NCBI GenBank assembly: GCA_028692275.1
Contig: JAQUXR010000005.1
Coordinates: 57,168 to 121,167, forward strand
DNA: 64,000 nt
From: Frisingicoccus sp009929615
Lineage (GTDB): Bacteria > Bacillota > Clostridia > Lachnospirales > Lachnospiraceae
Direction: 5' to 3'
Shown here: positions 17,178-26,400 of the stretch, in pieces
How positions within the stretch are numbered: position 1 is the first letter of the stretch
Layout: the number at the start of each line of letters is the position of its first letter
Position numbers and translations under genes: made by a program
The notes under the pieces: model-generated
Seen by the model: the letters and a program-made list of their open reading frames with translations, nothing else
Databases searched by the model: none
What the model was told of the DNA's origin: nothing

Positions 17178-17861
17178 ATGAAACGTTATAAGATTCTCGT
17201 TATTGATGATGAAAGCCGTATGCGTAAACTGGTACACGACTTTTTGACAAAAAAAGATTATGATGTATTAGAGGCTGCCAATGGTGAAGAAGCCATGGAG
17301 ATTTTTTATGAAGATAAGAATATTGACTTATTGATATTAGATGTTATGATGCCAAAGATGGATGGATGGCAGGTTTGTAGAGAGATAAGAAAAACGTCAA
17401 AAGTTCCGATTATTATGCTGACTGCCAAAGCGGATGAAAGAGATGAACTTTTAGGATTTGAACTTGGTGTAGATGAGTATGTTACAAAGCCTTTTAGTCC
17501 TAAGATTCTTGTTGCCAGAGTGGAAGCGATTCTTCGCCGAGTTGCAGGCGATGAAGAAGAAGGTGTTATTCAGGTGGGAGATATCCGGATGGATAAAAAT
17601 GCCCATGAAGTTTTCGTAGATGGACAGCCTGTAGAGTTAAGCTTTAAAGAATTTGAACTTCTTGCATATTTTATTGAAAATCAAGGGATTGCTCTGTCAA
17701 GAGAACGTATTTTGAATAGTGTATGGAATTACGATTATTTTGGTGATGCCCGAACGATTGATACCCATGTAAAAAAACTCAGAAGTAAGATGGGTGAAAA
17801 AGGCGAATATATTAAAACCATCTGGGGAATGGGCTATAAATTTGAAGTAACTAAAGACTAA
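17178..17861 (+). CDS. OmpR/PhoB-family response regulator
   Basis: A two-component response regulator. The receiver domain (residues 1-120) has the acidic pair D10/D11, phosphoacceptor D55 in LLILDVMMPKMDG, and the conserved Lys in VTKPF near 107. The C-terminal winged helix (about 130-227) has ELSFKEFELLAYF, RERILNSVWNYDYFGD and the DNA-contacting TIDTHVKKLRSKMG. It is followed after 13 bases by its cognate histidine kinase. The regulon cannot be inferred from sequence; no obvious target gene is adjacent, since the next gene (MATE transporter) runs convergently. Confidence 0.93.
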   Translation: MKRYKILVIDDESRMRKLVHDFLTKKDYDVLEAANGEEAMEIFYEDKNIDLLILDVMMPKMDGWQVCREIRKTSKVPIIMLTAKADERDELLGFELGVDEYVTKPFSPKILVARVEAILRRVAGDEEEGVIQVGDIRMDKNAHEVFVDGQPVELSFKEFELLAYFIENQGIALSRERILNSVWNYDYFGDARTIDTHVKKLRSKMGEKGEYIKTIWGMGYKFEVTKD

Positions 17862-17874
17862 GCGGAGGCATTTT

Positions 17875-19503
17875 ATGAATAAATCTTTAAGAGTAAAGTT
17901 ATCTGCCACATTATTGGCAACGGTGCTGATAACCATGGTTATCTCAGTGCTGGTGAATAACTTTTTTCTTGTAAATTATTATATTTCAGGAAAACAACAG
18001 ACTCTGGTTAGTGCTTATAACCGTATAAATACAATGTATAACACCTTTGATATTTCCGATGGAAATTCTGTGTCCTCAGACTCAGATGATTCTGTTTTCT
18101 TTCAGGAAAATGGCGCTGACGGCATTAACAACTTTCTGGATATCGAATTATCCATGGAACAGTTGAGCCAGAATAATAATATTTCCATCCTTTTATATCG
18201 GATTCAGAATCAAAGAATTATCAATCATAAAACGGTTTATGACATGCAGGTTTTATTTTCCAGCAGTGGAAATAATTCTTCAGATAATACCGAAGTAGAA
18301 AATTTTTCAATCTATAAAGATTATGTTCAATCTGAAGAACGAAAAGACATTCAGACTGAAAGTGAAAAATATGCTCTTCAGACAGTGTTCGTCAAGCGAA
18401 TGGATACGTCTTACATTTATTTGATTGGTGCTATGGATAACGGTGATTATATTATGATTCGTTCTTCTGTTGCAAGTATTCAGGAGAGTGCAACCATATC
18501 CAATCAATTCTTTATCTATGTGACGATTTGCGTGAGCTGCCTGAGTTTTATTGCTATGCTGTTTATATCAAAAAGTTTTACGGAAAAGATTGTATCTTTG
18601 ACAAAGATTGCTCAGAAGATGTCTCATCTGGATTTTGTTGAGAAGTATAAGGTTGAGACCGAAGATGAAATCGGTGTATTGGGAAGCAGCATTAATACCT
18701 TGTCAGAAACACTCGAAAAGACTTTGGGTGAGCTGAAGAGTGCCAATGTCCAGTTAAAACGTGAATTGGAACAAAAGGTCCAGATTGATGAGATGCGAAA
18801 AGAGTTTCTTTCCAATGTATCGCATGAACTCAAAACACCTATTGCTTTGATTCAGGGTTATGCAGAAGGACTTCAGGAAAATATCAATGATGATGAAGAA
18901 AGCCGCGAATTCTACTGCGACGTTATTATGGATGAAGCAGGAAAGATGAATGTCCTGGTTAAAAAACTGTTGGATTTAAATCAGATAGAGTTTGGAACAG
19001 AAGTACTTAATATGGAACACTTTGATATTGTATCAACCATACAGAATATTCTCTCTAACGCCGAAATTCTTTTCCGGCAGAAAGAAGCTGTTTTGAAATT
19101 CGAAGTCAGTGAGCCGGTCTATGTATGGGGAGATGTTTATCTCGTTGAAGAATCCTTTACTAACTACATGTCCAATGCATTAAATCATGTGGATGGGGAC
19201 AGAGTGATTGAAGTCAAGGTGACTAAAGAGCATGATAAAGCTAAAATCTCTGTATTTAATACAGGTACGCCAATACCAGAAGAAGATATTAACCAGATTT
19301 GGGTTAAATTCTATAAAGTCGACAAAGCTCGAACCAGAGAATATGGCGGAAGTGGTGTAGGCTTATCAATTGTTAAAGCGACGATGGAACGGCTTGGACA
19401 AAGCTATGGTGTTGAAAACAGGGAAAATGGTGTCGAATTCTGGTTTACACTGGATGCTTCAAATGAAGTTCCCCAGCTGCCGGAGGCTATTGATAATAAG
19501 TAG
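17875..19503 (+). CDS. Membrane sensor histidine kinase
   Basis: The partner of the preceding response regulator. One membrane helix (about residues 12-32) is followed by a ~185-residue extracellular sensor rich in Ser, Asn and Asp, a second helix (about 215-235), HAMP, and the dimerisation domain with H317 in FLSNVSHELKTPIALIQGYA. The ATPase domain has the N box YMSNALNHV and the G boxes. The Asn/Ser-rich extracellular domain matches no sensor fold I recognise, so the signal is unknown. GCGGAGG precedes the ATG. The gene ends at a strong terminator shared with the converging MATE gene. Confidence 0.92.
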   Translation: MNKSLRVKLSATLLATVLITMVISVLVNNFFLVNYYISGKQQTLVSAYNRINTMYNTFDISDGNSVSSDSDDSVFFQENGADGINNFLDIELSMEQLSQNNNISILLYRIQNQRIINHKTVYDMQVLFSSSGNNSSDNTEVENFSIYKDYVQSEERKDIQTESEKYALQTVFVKRMDTSYIYLIGAMDNGDYIMIRSSVASIQESATISNQFFIYVTICVSCLSFIAMLFISKSFTEKIVSLTKIAQKMSHLDFVEKYKVETEDEIGVLGSSINTLSETLEKTLGELKSANVQLKRELEQKVQIDEMRKEFLSNVSHELKTPIALIQGYAEGLQENINDDEESREFYCDVIMDEAGKMNVLVKKLLDLNQIEFGTEVLNMEHFDIVSTIQNILSNAEILFRQKEAVLKFEVSEPVYVWGDVYLVEESFTNYMSNALNHVDGDRVIEVKVTKEHDKAKISVFNTGTPIPEEDINQIWVKFYKVDKARTREYGGSGVGLSIVKATMERLGQSYGVENRENGVEFWFTLDASNEVPQLPEAIDNK

Positions 19504-19506
19504 GTA

Positions 19507-19550
19507 AAAAGAAGTGATAATCCATGTATTGTGGATTATCACTTCTTTTA
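19507..19550. terminator. Bidirectional terminator, histidine kinase / MATE gene
   Basis: AAAAGAAGTGATAATCCA at 19507-19524 and its exact reverse complement at 19532-19549 form an 18-base stem with a 7-base loop. The MATE stop codon overlaps its edge. Confidence 0.9.
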
Positions 19551-20882
19551 AATATAATGATATCGATTACGTTTGAAATAGAAGAAAAAGGATGTTATAA
19601 GAGCTGCAGCCAATTCGGCAATAATAACTGCAAACCATATACCATCTATGCCAAAAAGTGCCGGCAAAATCAGAATGCTTCCAATCTCAAAGACGAAGGT
19701 CCTCAAAAAGGATATAGCAGCGGATACAAGGCCATCATTTAAAGCGGTAAAAAAAGCAGAGCCAAAAACATTATATCCAATCAGAAGAAAGGAAAAGGAA
19801 TAGATTTGAAAAGCATGAAGAGTAAGTTCATATAATTCCTTATCATAACCAACAAAGGTGCCGGCCAACGGTACAGATAGCAATTTGGATATAATAAGCA
19901 TGGATATTCCGGCAATCCCAACTAAAGACAAGCTCTTTTTAAATATGTTTTTTAATTCTTTACGATTTCCAGCACCATACTGATAACTGACAATAGGTGC
20001 ACACCCCATAGCATATCCATAATAAATGGCCGAAAAGACAAAGCTGGCATACATCAGGACACCATAGGCGGCAACACCGTCAGCCCCTAAAAAACGCATT
20101 AGTTGATAATTATAAAGAATTGTTACAACAGAAGCAGCAATATTGGCAACCATTTCCGATGAGCCGTTCGTACAGGCTTTAAGCAGAACCCTTCCATAAA
20201 ATCTGGTTTTTAGGGTGAGTCGGAGCAAACTATCATTTTTTCTTGAAAAATAAATTAACGCAATGATTGTTCCTGCAGCCTGGCTGAATGCTGTGGCAAA
20301 AGCGGCACCAAAAAGTCCCCATTTAAAACCGATGATAAAAAGGGCATCTAAGAGAATATTTGATACTCCGGAAAAGATGGTTATAAACAAACCTAATTTA
20401 GGTTTTTCGGCTGTAATAAAAAAACTTTGAATGGCAAACTGAAGCATGAAAAAGGGCGTACCGAAGAGAATTGTTCGCCCATAAAGAATACAGTTCGACA
20501 GCATGGCGTCATCAGCTCCAAGCAGACGTGAAAGAAAAGGTATCAAAATAAAACCTGCAATTCCGACAAAAACGCCAATCCCCAGTACAATGTAAATAAG
20601 CATGGAAAAATAAGCATTTGCTTCATCGGGTTTCTTTTCACCAAGTGTTCTGCCTACAATGGCAGTACCACCGGCACCAATCATAAGACCAAAAGCACCT
20701 AAAATAGCAAAAGCAGGGCTGACCATATTGATTGCAGCAAAAGCAGTTTTTCCCACATAATTTGAAACGAAGAAACCATCTACGATACTGTAAATGGATG
20801 TAAAAATCATCATCGCTATAGACGGCAGTGTAAAACGCAATAAACGGCTATAGGTGAAATGATCTGATAATTGAATTCGCAT
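19548..20882 (-). CDS. MATE-family multidrug/cation efflux transporter
   Basis: A 12-helix MATE transporter that exports organic cations or drugs in exchange for protons or sodium. LPSIAMMIFTSIYSIVDGFFVSNYVG at the N-terminus is a classic MATE helix 1, and the second half repeats the fold (GASEMVANIAASVV-like segment with a GSSEM start). At 444 residues it has normal length. I chose the ATG at 20882, preceded by GAAAGGA, over an in-frame TTG at 20900 that overlaps that site. Substrate is unknown. It may respond to the two-component system it faces, but that is speculation. Confidence 0.9.
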   Translation of the reverse strand: MRIQLSDHFTYSRLLRFTLPSIAMMIFTSIYSIVDGFFVSNYVGKTAFAAINMVSPAFAILGAFGLMIGAGGTAIVGRTLGEKKPDEANAYFSMLIYIVLGIGVFVGIAGFILIPFLSRLLGADDAMLSNCILYGRTILFGTPFFMLQFAIQSFFITAEKPKLGLFITIFSGVSNILLDALFIIGFKWGLFGAAFATAFSQAAGTIIALIYFSRKNDSLLRLTLKTRFYGRVLLKACTNGSSEMVANIAASVVTILYNYQLMRFLGADGVAAYGVLMYASFVFSAIYYGYAMGCAPIVSYQYGAGNRKELKNIFKKSLSLVGIAGISMLIISKLLSVPLAGTFVGYDKELYELTLHAFQIYSFSFLLIGYNVFGSAFFTALNDGLVSAAISFLRTFVFEIGSILILPALFGIDGIWFAVIIAELAAALITSFFFYFKRNRYHYI

Positions 20883-20924
20883 ATATAATAATCCTTTCAA
20901 GGGTTGTAATTCTTAAATAATGAC

Positions 20925-20966
20925 AAAAAAAGCGGTATAATCTCCGTAGAGGCTATACCGTCTTTT
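20925..20966 (-). terminator. Intrinsic terminator of the DUF6465 gene
   Basis: On the minus strand, GACGGTATA and TATACCGC pair around a 14-base loop and are followed by seven T residues. Confidence 0.8.
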
Positions 20967-20993
20967 GAATAACGCAAATGTATGTATTTAATC

Positions 20994-21191
20994 CTATAAA
21001 TCAATCTTTCCGGAAAAATCGTCGTTAATTACATAATAAGCAGCATTCTCTTCAGGTTTCACATAGAGTTTGATGTCTTTAATATCTTTGATTTTTTTAC
21101 CATCATTTAACCAGAGTTCTTTAACCTTTGCAATGATGTCTTTTTCTTCTACCTGTAATCCTTGATACTCAACAAATACTGATGTTTTCAT
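20994..21191 (-). CDS. DUF6465-family small protein
   Basis: A 65-residue cytoplasmic protein beginning MKTSVFVEYQGLQVEEKDI and ending in a short beta/helix pattern. I recognise it as the DUF6465 type, common in Lachnospiraceae, with no known function. The start at 21191 is supported by a perfect AAGGAGG six bases upstream; the longer frame to 21221 adds ten residues with no ribosome site. It is a single-gene unit with a clear terminator, divergent from hisH. No catalytic residue pattern or metal site is visible. Confidence 0.7.
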   Translation of the reverse strand: MKTSVFVEYQGLQVEEKDIIAKVKELWLNDGKKIKDIKDIKLYVKPEENAAYYVINDDFSGKIDL

Positions 21192-21327
21192 ACATAGCCT
21201 CCTTAAGAATATAACTACCAATAAGCTTTGCTTACTATAGTATTACATTTTTATAGGTTTGGCAATGGAAAATTTCAAACTTCTATGATAGAATAGTTTA
21301 GACAACTAAAGTTTTAGGAGAATAAAG

Positions 21328-21933
21328 ATGATTGCGATTATTGATTATGATGCAGGAAATATTAAGAGTGTTGAGAAAGCATGCCAGTATTTAGGCCAGG
21401 ATGTGAAGATTACCAGAGACCGTGATGAGATTATGGAAGCAAGTCACGTCATTCTGCCGGGAGTTGGTTCCTTTGGTGATGCGATGAGTCATTTGAAAGA
21501 ATACCATTTGATTCAGACAATATATGATGTAGTAGAGAAGAAAACCCCTTTTCTTGGAATATGTCTTGGTTTGCAGCTGATGTTTGAACGTAGTGATGAA
21601 AGTAAGGGAGTTAGCGGACTTGGAATTCTGCCAGGGGAGATTCTGGCTATTCCACCATCCGATGGATTAAAGATTCCTCATATGGGATGGAATTCTTTAA
21701 AAATAACACCAGGAACCCGCCTTTTTAAGGGGATAGAAGAGGATGCCTATGTTTATTTCGTTCATTCCTATTATTTGAAAGCAGGACGGGAATCCGATGT
21801 GGCAGCAAAGACCTGGTATAGCACAGATATTGATGCGTCGGTAGAAGCCGGCAATGTTTTCGCGTGCCAGTTTCATCCTGAAAAGAGCAGTAAAACCGGT
21901 TTGCATATTTTAAAGAATTTTATAGAATTGTAG
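21328..21933 (+). CDS. hisH: Imidazole glycerol phosphate synthase, glutaminase subunit HisH
   Basis: HisH hydrolyses glutamine and channels ammonia to HisF for the ring-closing step of histidine biosynthesis. It is a class I amidotransferase: the nucleophile C79 is in FLGICLGLQLMF, and the catalytic His and Glu are in CQFHPEKSS near the C-terminus. The oxyanion-loop motif PGVGSFGDAM is present. At 201 residues it is normal. TTAGGAG precedes the ATG. It is followed ten bases later by hisF, its obligate partner. Confidence 0.96.
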   Translation: MIAIIDYDAGNIKSVEKACQYLGQDVKITRDRDEIMEASHVILPGVGSFGDAMSHLKEYHLIQTIYDVVEKKTPFLGICLGLQLMFERSDESKGVSGLGILPGEILAIPPSDGLKIPHMGWNSLKITPGTRLFKGIEEDAYVYFVHSYYLKAGRESDVAAKTWYSTDIDASVEAGNVFACQFHPEKSSKTGLHILKNFIEL

Positions 21934-21943
21934 GAGGAAACGG

Positions 21944-22705
21944 ATGTTTACAAAACGAATTATCCCATGTTTAGATGTTCATAATGGACGGGTTGTTAAG
22001 GGTGTAAACTTTGTCAACCTTCAAGATGCCGGAGACCCGGTAGAAATTGCAGCAGCCTATGATAAAGCAGGTGCTGATGAAGTTGTTTTTCTCGATATTA
22101 CAGCATCCTCTGATGCAAGAAATACAGTTGTAGATTTAGTCCGAAGAGTTGCAGAAAATGTATTTATTCCATTTACCGTTGGCGGAGGCATCCGTTCCGT
22201 GGAGGATTTCAGAGTTCTTCTTCGTGAAGGTGCAGATAAAATTTCGATTAATTCATCTGCTATCAATCGTCCGGAACTGATTTCTGAAGCTGCTGATAAA
22301 TTCGGCAGTCAGTGTGTTGTCGTTGCAATTGATGCAAAACGCCGAGAAGATGGCAGTGGATGGAATATTTATAAAAATGGTGGACGAATAGATACAGGTC
22401 TTGATGCACTGGAATGGGCAGAAAAGGTCAATAAGCTGGGAGCCGGAGAAATTCTTCTGACAAGTATGGATTGTGATGGCACAAAGGCAGGTTATGATAT
22501 TGAACTGACAAAACAGATTGCCGATATTGTTTCTATTCCTGTCATTGCCTCCGGCGGTGCGGGTACTATGGACCACTTTTATGAAGCACTCACAGAGGGA
22601 AAAGCCGATGCAGCGTTGGCAGCGTCACTTTTTCATTATAAAGAACTAGAGATTCGGAATTTAAAGGCCTTTTTAGCGAACAAAGGCGTATCTGTCCGTT
22701 TATAG
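21944..22705 (+). CDS. hisF: Imidazole glycerol phosphate synthase, cyclase subunit HisF
   Basis: HisF combines PRFAR with ammonia from HisH to give imidazole glycerol phosphate and AICAR. It is a (beta/alpha)8 barrel with the first catalytic Asp in IPCLDVHNGRVVKG and the second in VVVAIDAKRR; phosphate loops TVGGGIRSVEDF and ASGGAGTMDHF are intact. At 253 residues it is full length. GAGGAAA precedes the ATG. Only hisH and hisF are present here; the other his genes must lie elsewhere if the pathway is complete. Confidence 0.97.
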   Translation: MFTKRIIPCLDVHNGRVVKGVNFVNLQDAGDPVEIAAAYDKAGADEVVFLDITASSDARNTVVDLVRRVAENVFIPFTVGGGIRSVEDFRVLLREGADKISINSSAINRPELISEAADKFGSQCVVVAIDAKRREDGSGWNIYKNGGRIDTGLDALEWAEKVNKLGAGEILLTSMDCDGTKAGYDIELTKQIADIVSIPVIASGGAGTMDHFYEALTEGKADAALAASLFHYKELEIRNLKAFLANKGVSVRL

Positions 22706-22729
22706 ATTTATTTTAAAGGAGAGAGGATT

Positions 22730-23404
22730 ATGACAGCAATCAGCAATGATTGGCTGGCGGGGCTTCGGCCTGAATTCAGCAAGCCCTATTATGCCAAACT
22801 TTATAAAACAGTTTTAGAAGAATATAACAGCCGCCAGATATTTCCGGCCTCAGATGACATATTTAATGCGTTTAATTTTACCCCGCTATCTAAAGTGAAA
22901 GTCGTGATTCTTGGACAGGATCCATATCATAATGATGGACAGGCTCATGGCCTTTGTTTTTCTGTTAAACCGGATGTGGATATTCCACCATCCCTGGTAA
23001 ATATCTATAAAGAACTTCAGGATGATCTTGGATGTTATATTCCGAATAATGGATATTTAAAAAAGTGGGCAGATCAGGGTGTTCTTATGTTAAATACGGT
23101 TCTTACAGTCAGAGCTCATCAGGCAAACTCTCACAGAGGAATTGGATGGGAAGAATTTACCGATGCAGCTATTCGTATATTGAACGAAATTGACCGTCCC
23201 ATTGTCTTTATTTTATGGGGCAGACCTGCACAGATGAAAAGTTCTATGCTGAATAATCCGAAGCATTTGATTTTGAAAGCACCTCATCCAAGTCCCCTAT
23301 CCGTTTATAGAGGGTTCTTCGGAAGCAAGCCTTTTAGCCAGACAAATCGCTTTTTAGAAGCGCATGGTTTAACACCAATTGACTGGCAAATTGAAAATAT
23401 ATAG
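22730..23404 (+). CDS. ung: Uracil-DNA glycosylase
   Basis: Family 1 UDG excises uracil from DNA produced by cytosine deamination or dUTP incorporation. The water-activating loop GQDPYHNDGQAHGLCFSV and the Leu-intercalation loop HPSPLSVYRGFFG are both intact. At 224 residues it is standard. AAAGGAGAG precedes the ATG. It follows hisF after 24 bases and is probably cotranscribed with hisHF, although the functions are unrelated. A strong terminator closes the unit. Confidence 0.97.
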   Translation: MTAISNDWLAGLRPEFSKPYYAKLYKTVLEEYNSRQIFPASDDIFNAFNFTPLSKVKVVILGQDPYHNDGQAHGLCFSVKPDVDIPPSLVNIYKELQDDLGCYIPNNGYLKKWADQGVLMLNTVLTVRAHQANSHRGIGWEEFTDAAIRILNEIDRPIVFILWGRPAQMKSSMLNNPKHLILKAPHPSPLSVYRGFFGSKPFSQTNRFLEAHGLTPIDWQIENI

Positions 23405-23419
23405 ATATAAAATAAAAAT

Positions 23420-23473
23420 GAGCAATGTTCAATGACTATCTTAAGCCATTGAACATTGCTCTAATTTTTTCTT
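23420..23473. terminator. Bidirectional terminator, ung / activase-family gene
   Basis: GAGCAATGTTCAATG at 23420-23434 and its exact reverse complement at 23447-23461 form a 15-base stem. A T-rich tail follows on the plus strand, with AT-rich sequence on the other side. Confidence 0.88.
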
Positions 23474-26400
23474 TATTCCAGACCGTCTGCGAGATTTTTA
23501 TTCGCAGTAGCCAGCATTAATTTAATTCGATTAATCTGGTTAACTTCACTGGCACCCGGGTCATAATCAATAGCAACAATATTGGAACCGGGATATGTAT
23601 TTCTAAGTTCTTTAATAACACCTTTGCCAACGATATGATTTGGCAGGCATCCAAAAGGCTGGGTACACACAATATTTCCGGCGCCCTGATGAATCAGTTC
23701 AATCATTTCACCCGTTAAGAACCAGCCTTCACCGGTCTGATTACCGATAGAGACAATAGGTTCTGCATATCGTGCTAATTCTTTGATATTTGCCTGTGGA
23801 TCAAAATGGCGACTCTTTTCAAATTCTTTACGAGCTGTCTTTCGAACTTTTTCCAAAAAGCCAATAATCAGATTACCAGCAATAGCACCTTTTTTACTCT
23901 TACCAAGTTTCTCATATTTAAAATTACTGTTATAGGCGCTGTATAAGAAGAAGTCAAGTAAGTCAGGCATGACAGCTTCGGCGCCTTCTTTTTCCAACAA
24001 ATCCACCAGGTAGTTGTTTGCGGAAGGAGAGAACTTTACAAGGATTTCTCCAACAATACCAACCCTTGGTTTTTTCATTGTCTCATCAATCGGCAGCTGG
24101 TCGAAATCACGAATAATTCCCTGAATATTCTTTTTGAAACTATTATGGTTCTTACCTGTAATGGAATCAATACAGACCTTTTCCCAATATTTATGCAAAC
24201 GGTCGGCAGAGCCTTTATGTAATTCATATGGACGCATCCGGTAGAGTACACGCATGAAAACGTCACCATACACAATCGCCTGCATAGCTCCGACAAGCAT
24301 CTTTGGTGTATATTTTAATCCCGGATTGGATTCCAGACCCGAAGCATTAACAGAAACAACTGGAATCTGATGCATTCCGGCATTTTCTAAGGCACGGCGG
24401 ATAAAACCAACATAATTTGTAGCACGACAGCCACCGCCGGTCTGGGTCATGGCAATAGCAACTTTGTTGACATCGTAGTTGCCTGAAAGCAAGGCTTTCA
24501 TAATCTGTCCGACAACACAGATTGAAGGATAGCAGGCGTCATTATTAACATATTTCAAACCAATATCAATAGCTTCCTTGTCACAGTCGGGAAGCAGTTC
24601 AACGTTTAAGCCATTATACCGCAATGCTTCAATAATCATGCTGAAATGAATTGGTGACATATTTGGTGAAAGAATAGTGTAGTCCTTAGCCATTTCTTCT
24701 GTGAAAATGATACGGTCATGGGCACTGGTATGAACATCTCCCTTAATCTGTTTCTGTTCACGCATACGAATGGCTGCAATTAAGGAACGAATACGGATAC
24801 GTGCTGCACCAAGGTTGCTTACTTCATCAATTTTTAAACAGGTGTAGAGACGGCCGGAGCCTGTCAGTATATCCTTTACCTGGTCTGTTGTAACCGCATC
24901 CAGTCCACATCCAAAGGAATTAAGCTGAATCAGTTCCAGATTATCCTGAGTTTTGACAAACTGTGCGGCTTTATACAAACGTGAATGATACATCCACTGG
25001 TCAGAAACAATCAACGGACGTTCGATTTCTGCTAAATGAGAAACGCTGTCTTCTGTGAGCACTGCAATACCATAGGAAGTAATCAATTCCGGAATACCAT
25101 GATGAATTTCTTTATCAATATGGTATGGACGTCCGGCAAGGACGATGCCCTTCATATGATTGTCGCGAAGGAATTTAATAGTTTCTTCACCTTTATCCTT
25201 CATATCCTGACGTGCCTGACCAAGTTCATCCCAGGCCGCCTTTACAGCGGATTTGATTTCCTCAGGACGGATACCTGTAGTTTTACAGAGTTCCTCAATC
25301 ATACGCTGTTCAATATGTTCTTCATTATCAAGAGATAAGAAAGGATTCATAAAGGTAATATGCTCAGATTCAAGTTCTTCCACATTATTCTTAATATTCT
25401 CTGAATAAGAAGTAACAATAGGACAGTTGTAATGATTTGTTGCATCATCCACTTCATTTCTTTCATATGGTATGCTTGGATAGAAAATGAAGTTAACATC
25501 ATTTTTTATAAGCCACATAATATGTCCATGCACTAACTTGGCCGGATAACATACGGATTCACTAGGTATAGATTCAATACCAAGTGAATAAATCGCAGAA
25601 GAAGACTGAGGTGAGAGTACAACCTCATATCCGAGTTTTGTAAAAAATGTAAACCAGAATGGATAGTTCTCGTACATATTTAAAACACGTGGAATACCAA
25701 CTTTTCCCCGGGGAGCTTTATTTGCAGTCAAAGATTCGTACTGGAAGATACGTTTATATTTATAATCGAAAAGATTTGGAACACTGGTATCGGCTTTTGC
25801 TTTACCGATACCCACTTCACAGCGATTACCGGTAATAAACTGGCGTCCACCGCTAAAACGATTGATAGTCAAATGACAGCTATTGGTGCAGCCTTTACAT
25901 CTGCCCATACTTGTCGTATATTTCAAAGCAATTATTTTATCTAAAGAAAGCATCGTAGACTCAGTTCCGTCATAGCGTTCTCTGGCAATAAGAGCAGCAC
26001 CAAAGGCACCCATAATACCTGCAATATCCGGGCGAACAGCTTCACACTGAGCAATTCGTTCAAAACTGCGAAGAACAGCATCATTGTAGAAGGTTCCGCC
26101 CTGTACAACGATTTTCTCGCCCAAATCTTTTGGGTCAGTCAGTTTGATAACCTTAAGCAGAGCATTTTTGATAACGGAGTAGGCAAGTCCGGCAGAAATA
26201 TCACCGACCTCAGCTCCTTCTTTTTGAGCTTGTTTAACGTTAGAATTCATAAATACTGTACAACGAGAACCTAAATCAATAGGATTTTTTGCAAACAAAG
26301 CGACCTTTGCAAAATCACTGATTTCATAATTCAAAGATTTTGCGAAGGTTTCTATAAAGGAACCACATCCGGAAGAGCAGGCTTCATTCAGAAGGACACT

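Noticed and set aside
19524..19742. 72-codon plus-strand frame after the histidine kinase
   Set aside because: It starts inside a terminator hairpin and is antisense to the MATE transporter, with no ribosome site.
13843..23473. Series of long inverted repeats that could suggest a repeat family or CRISPR
   Set aside because: Each hairpin has a different sequence, lies between converging genes and has A/T tails, so they are individual bidirectional terminators.
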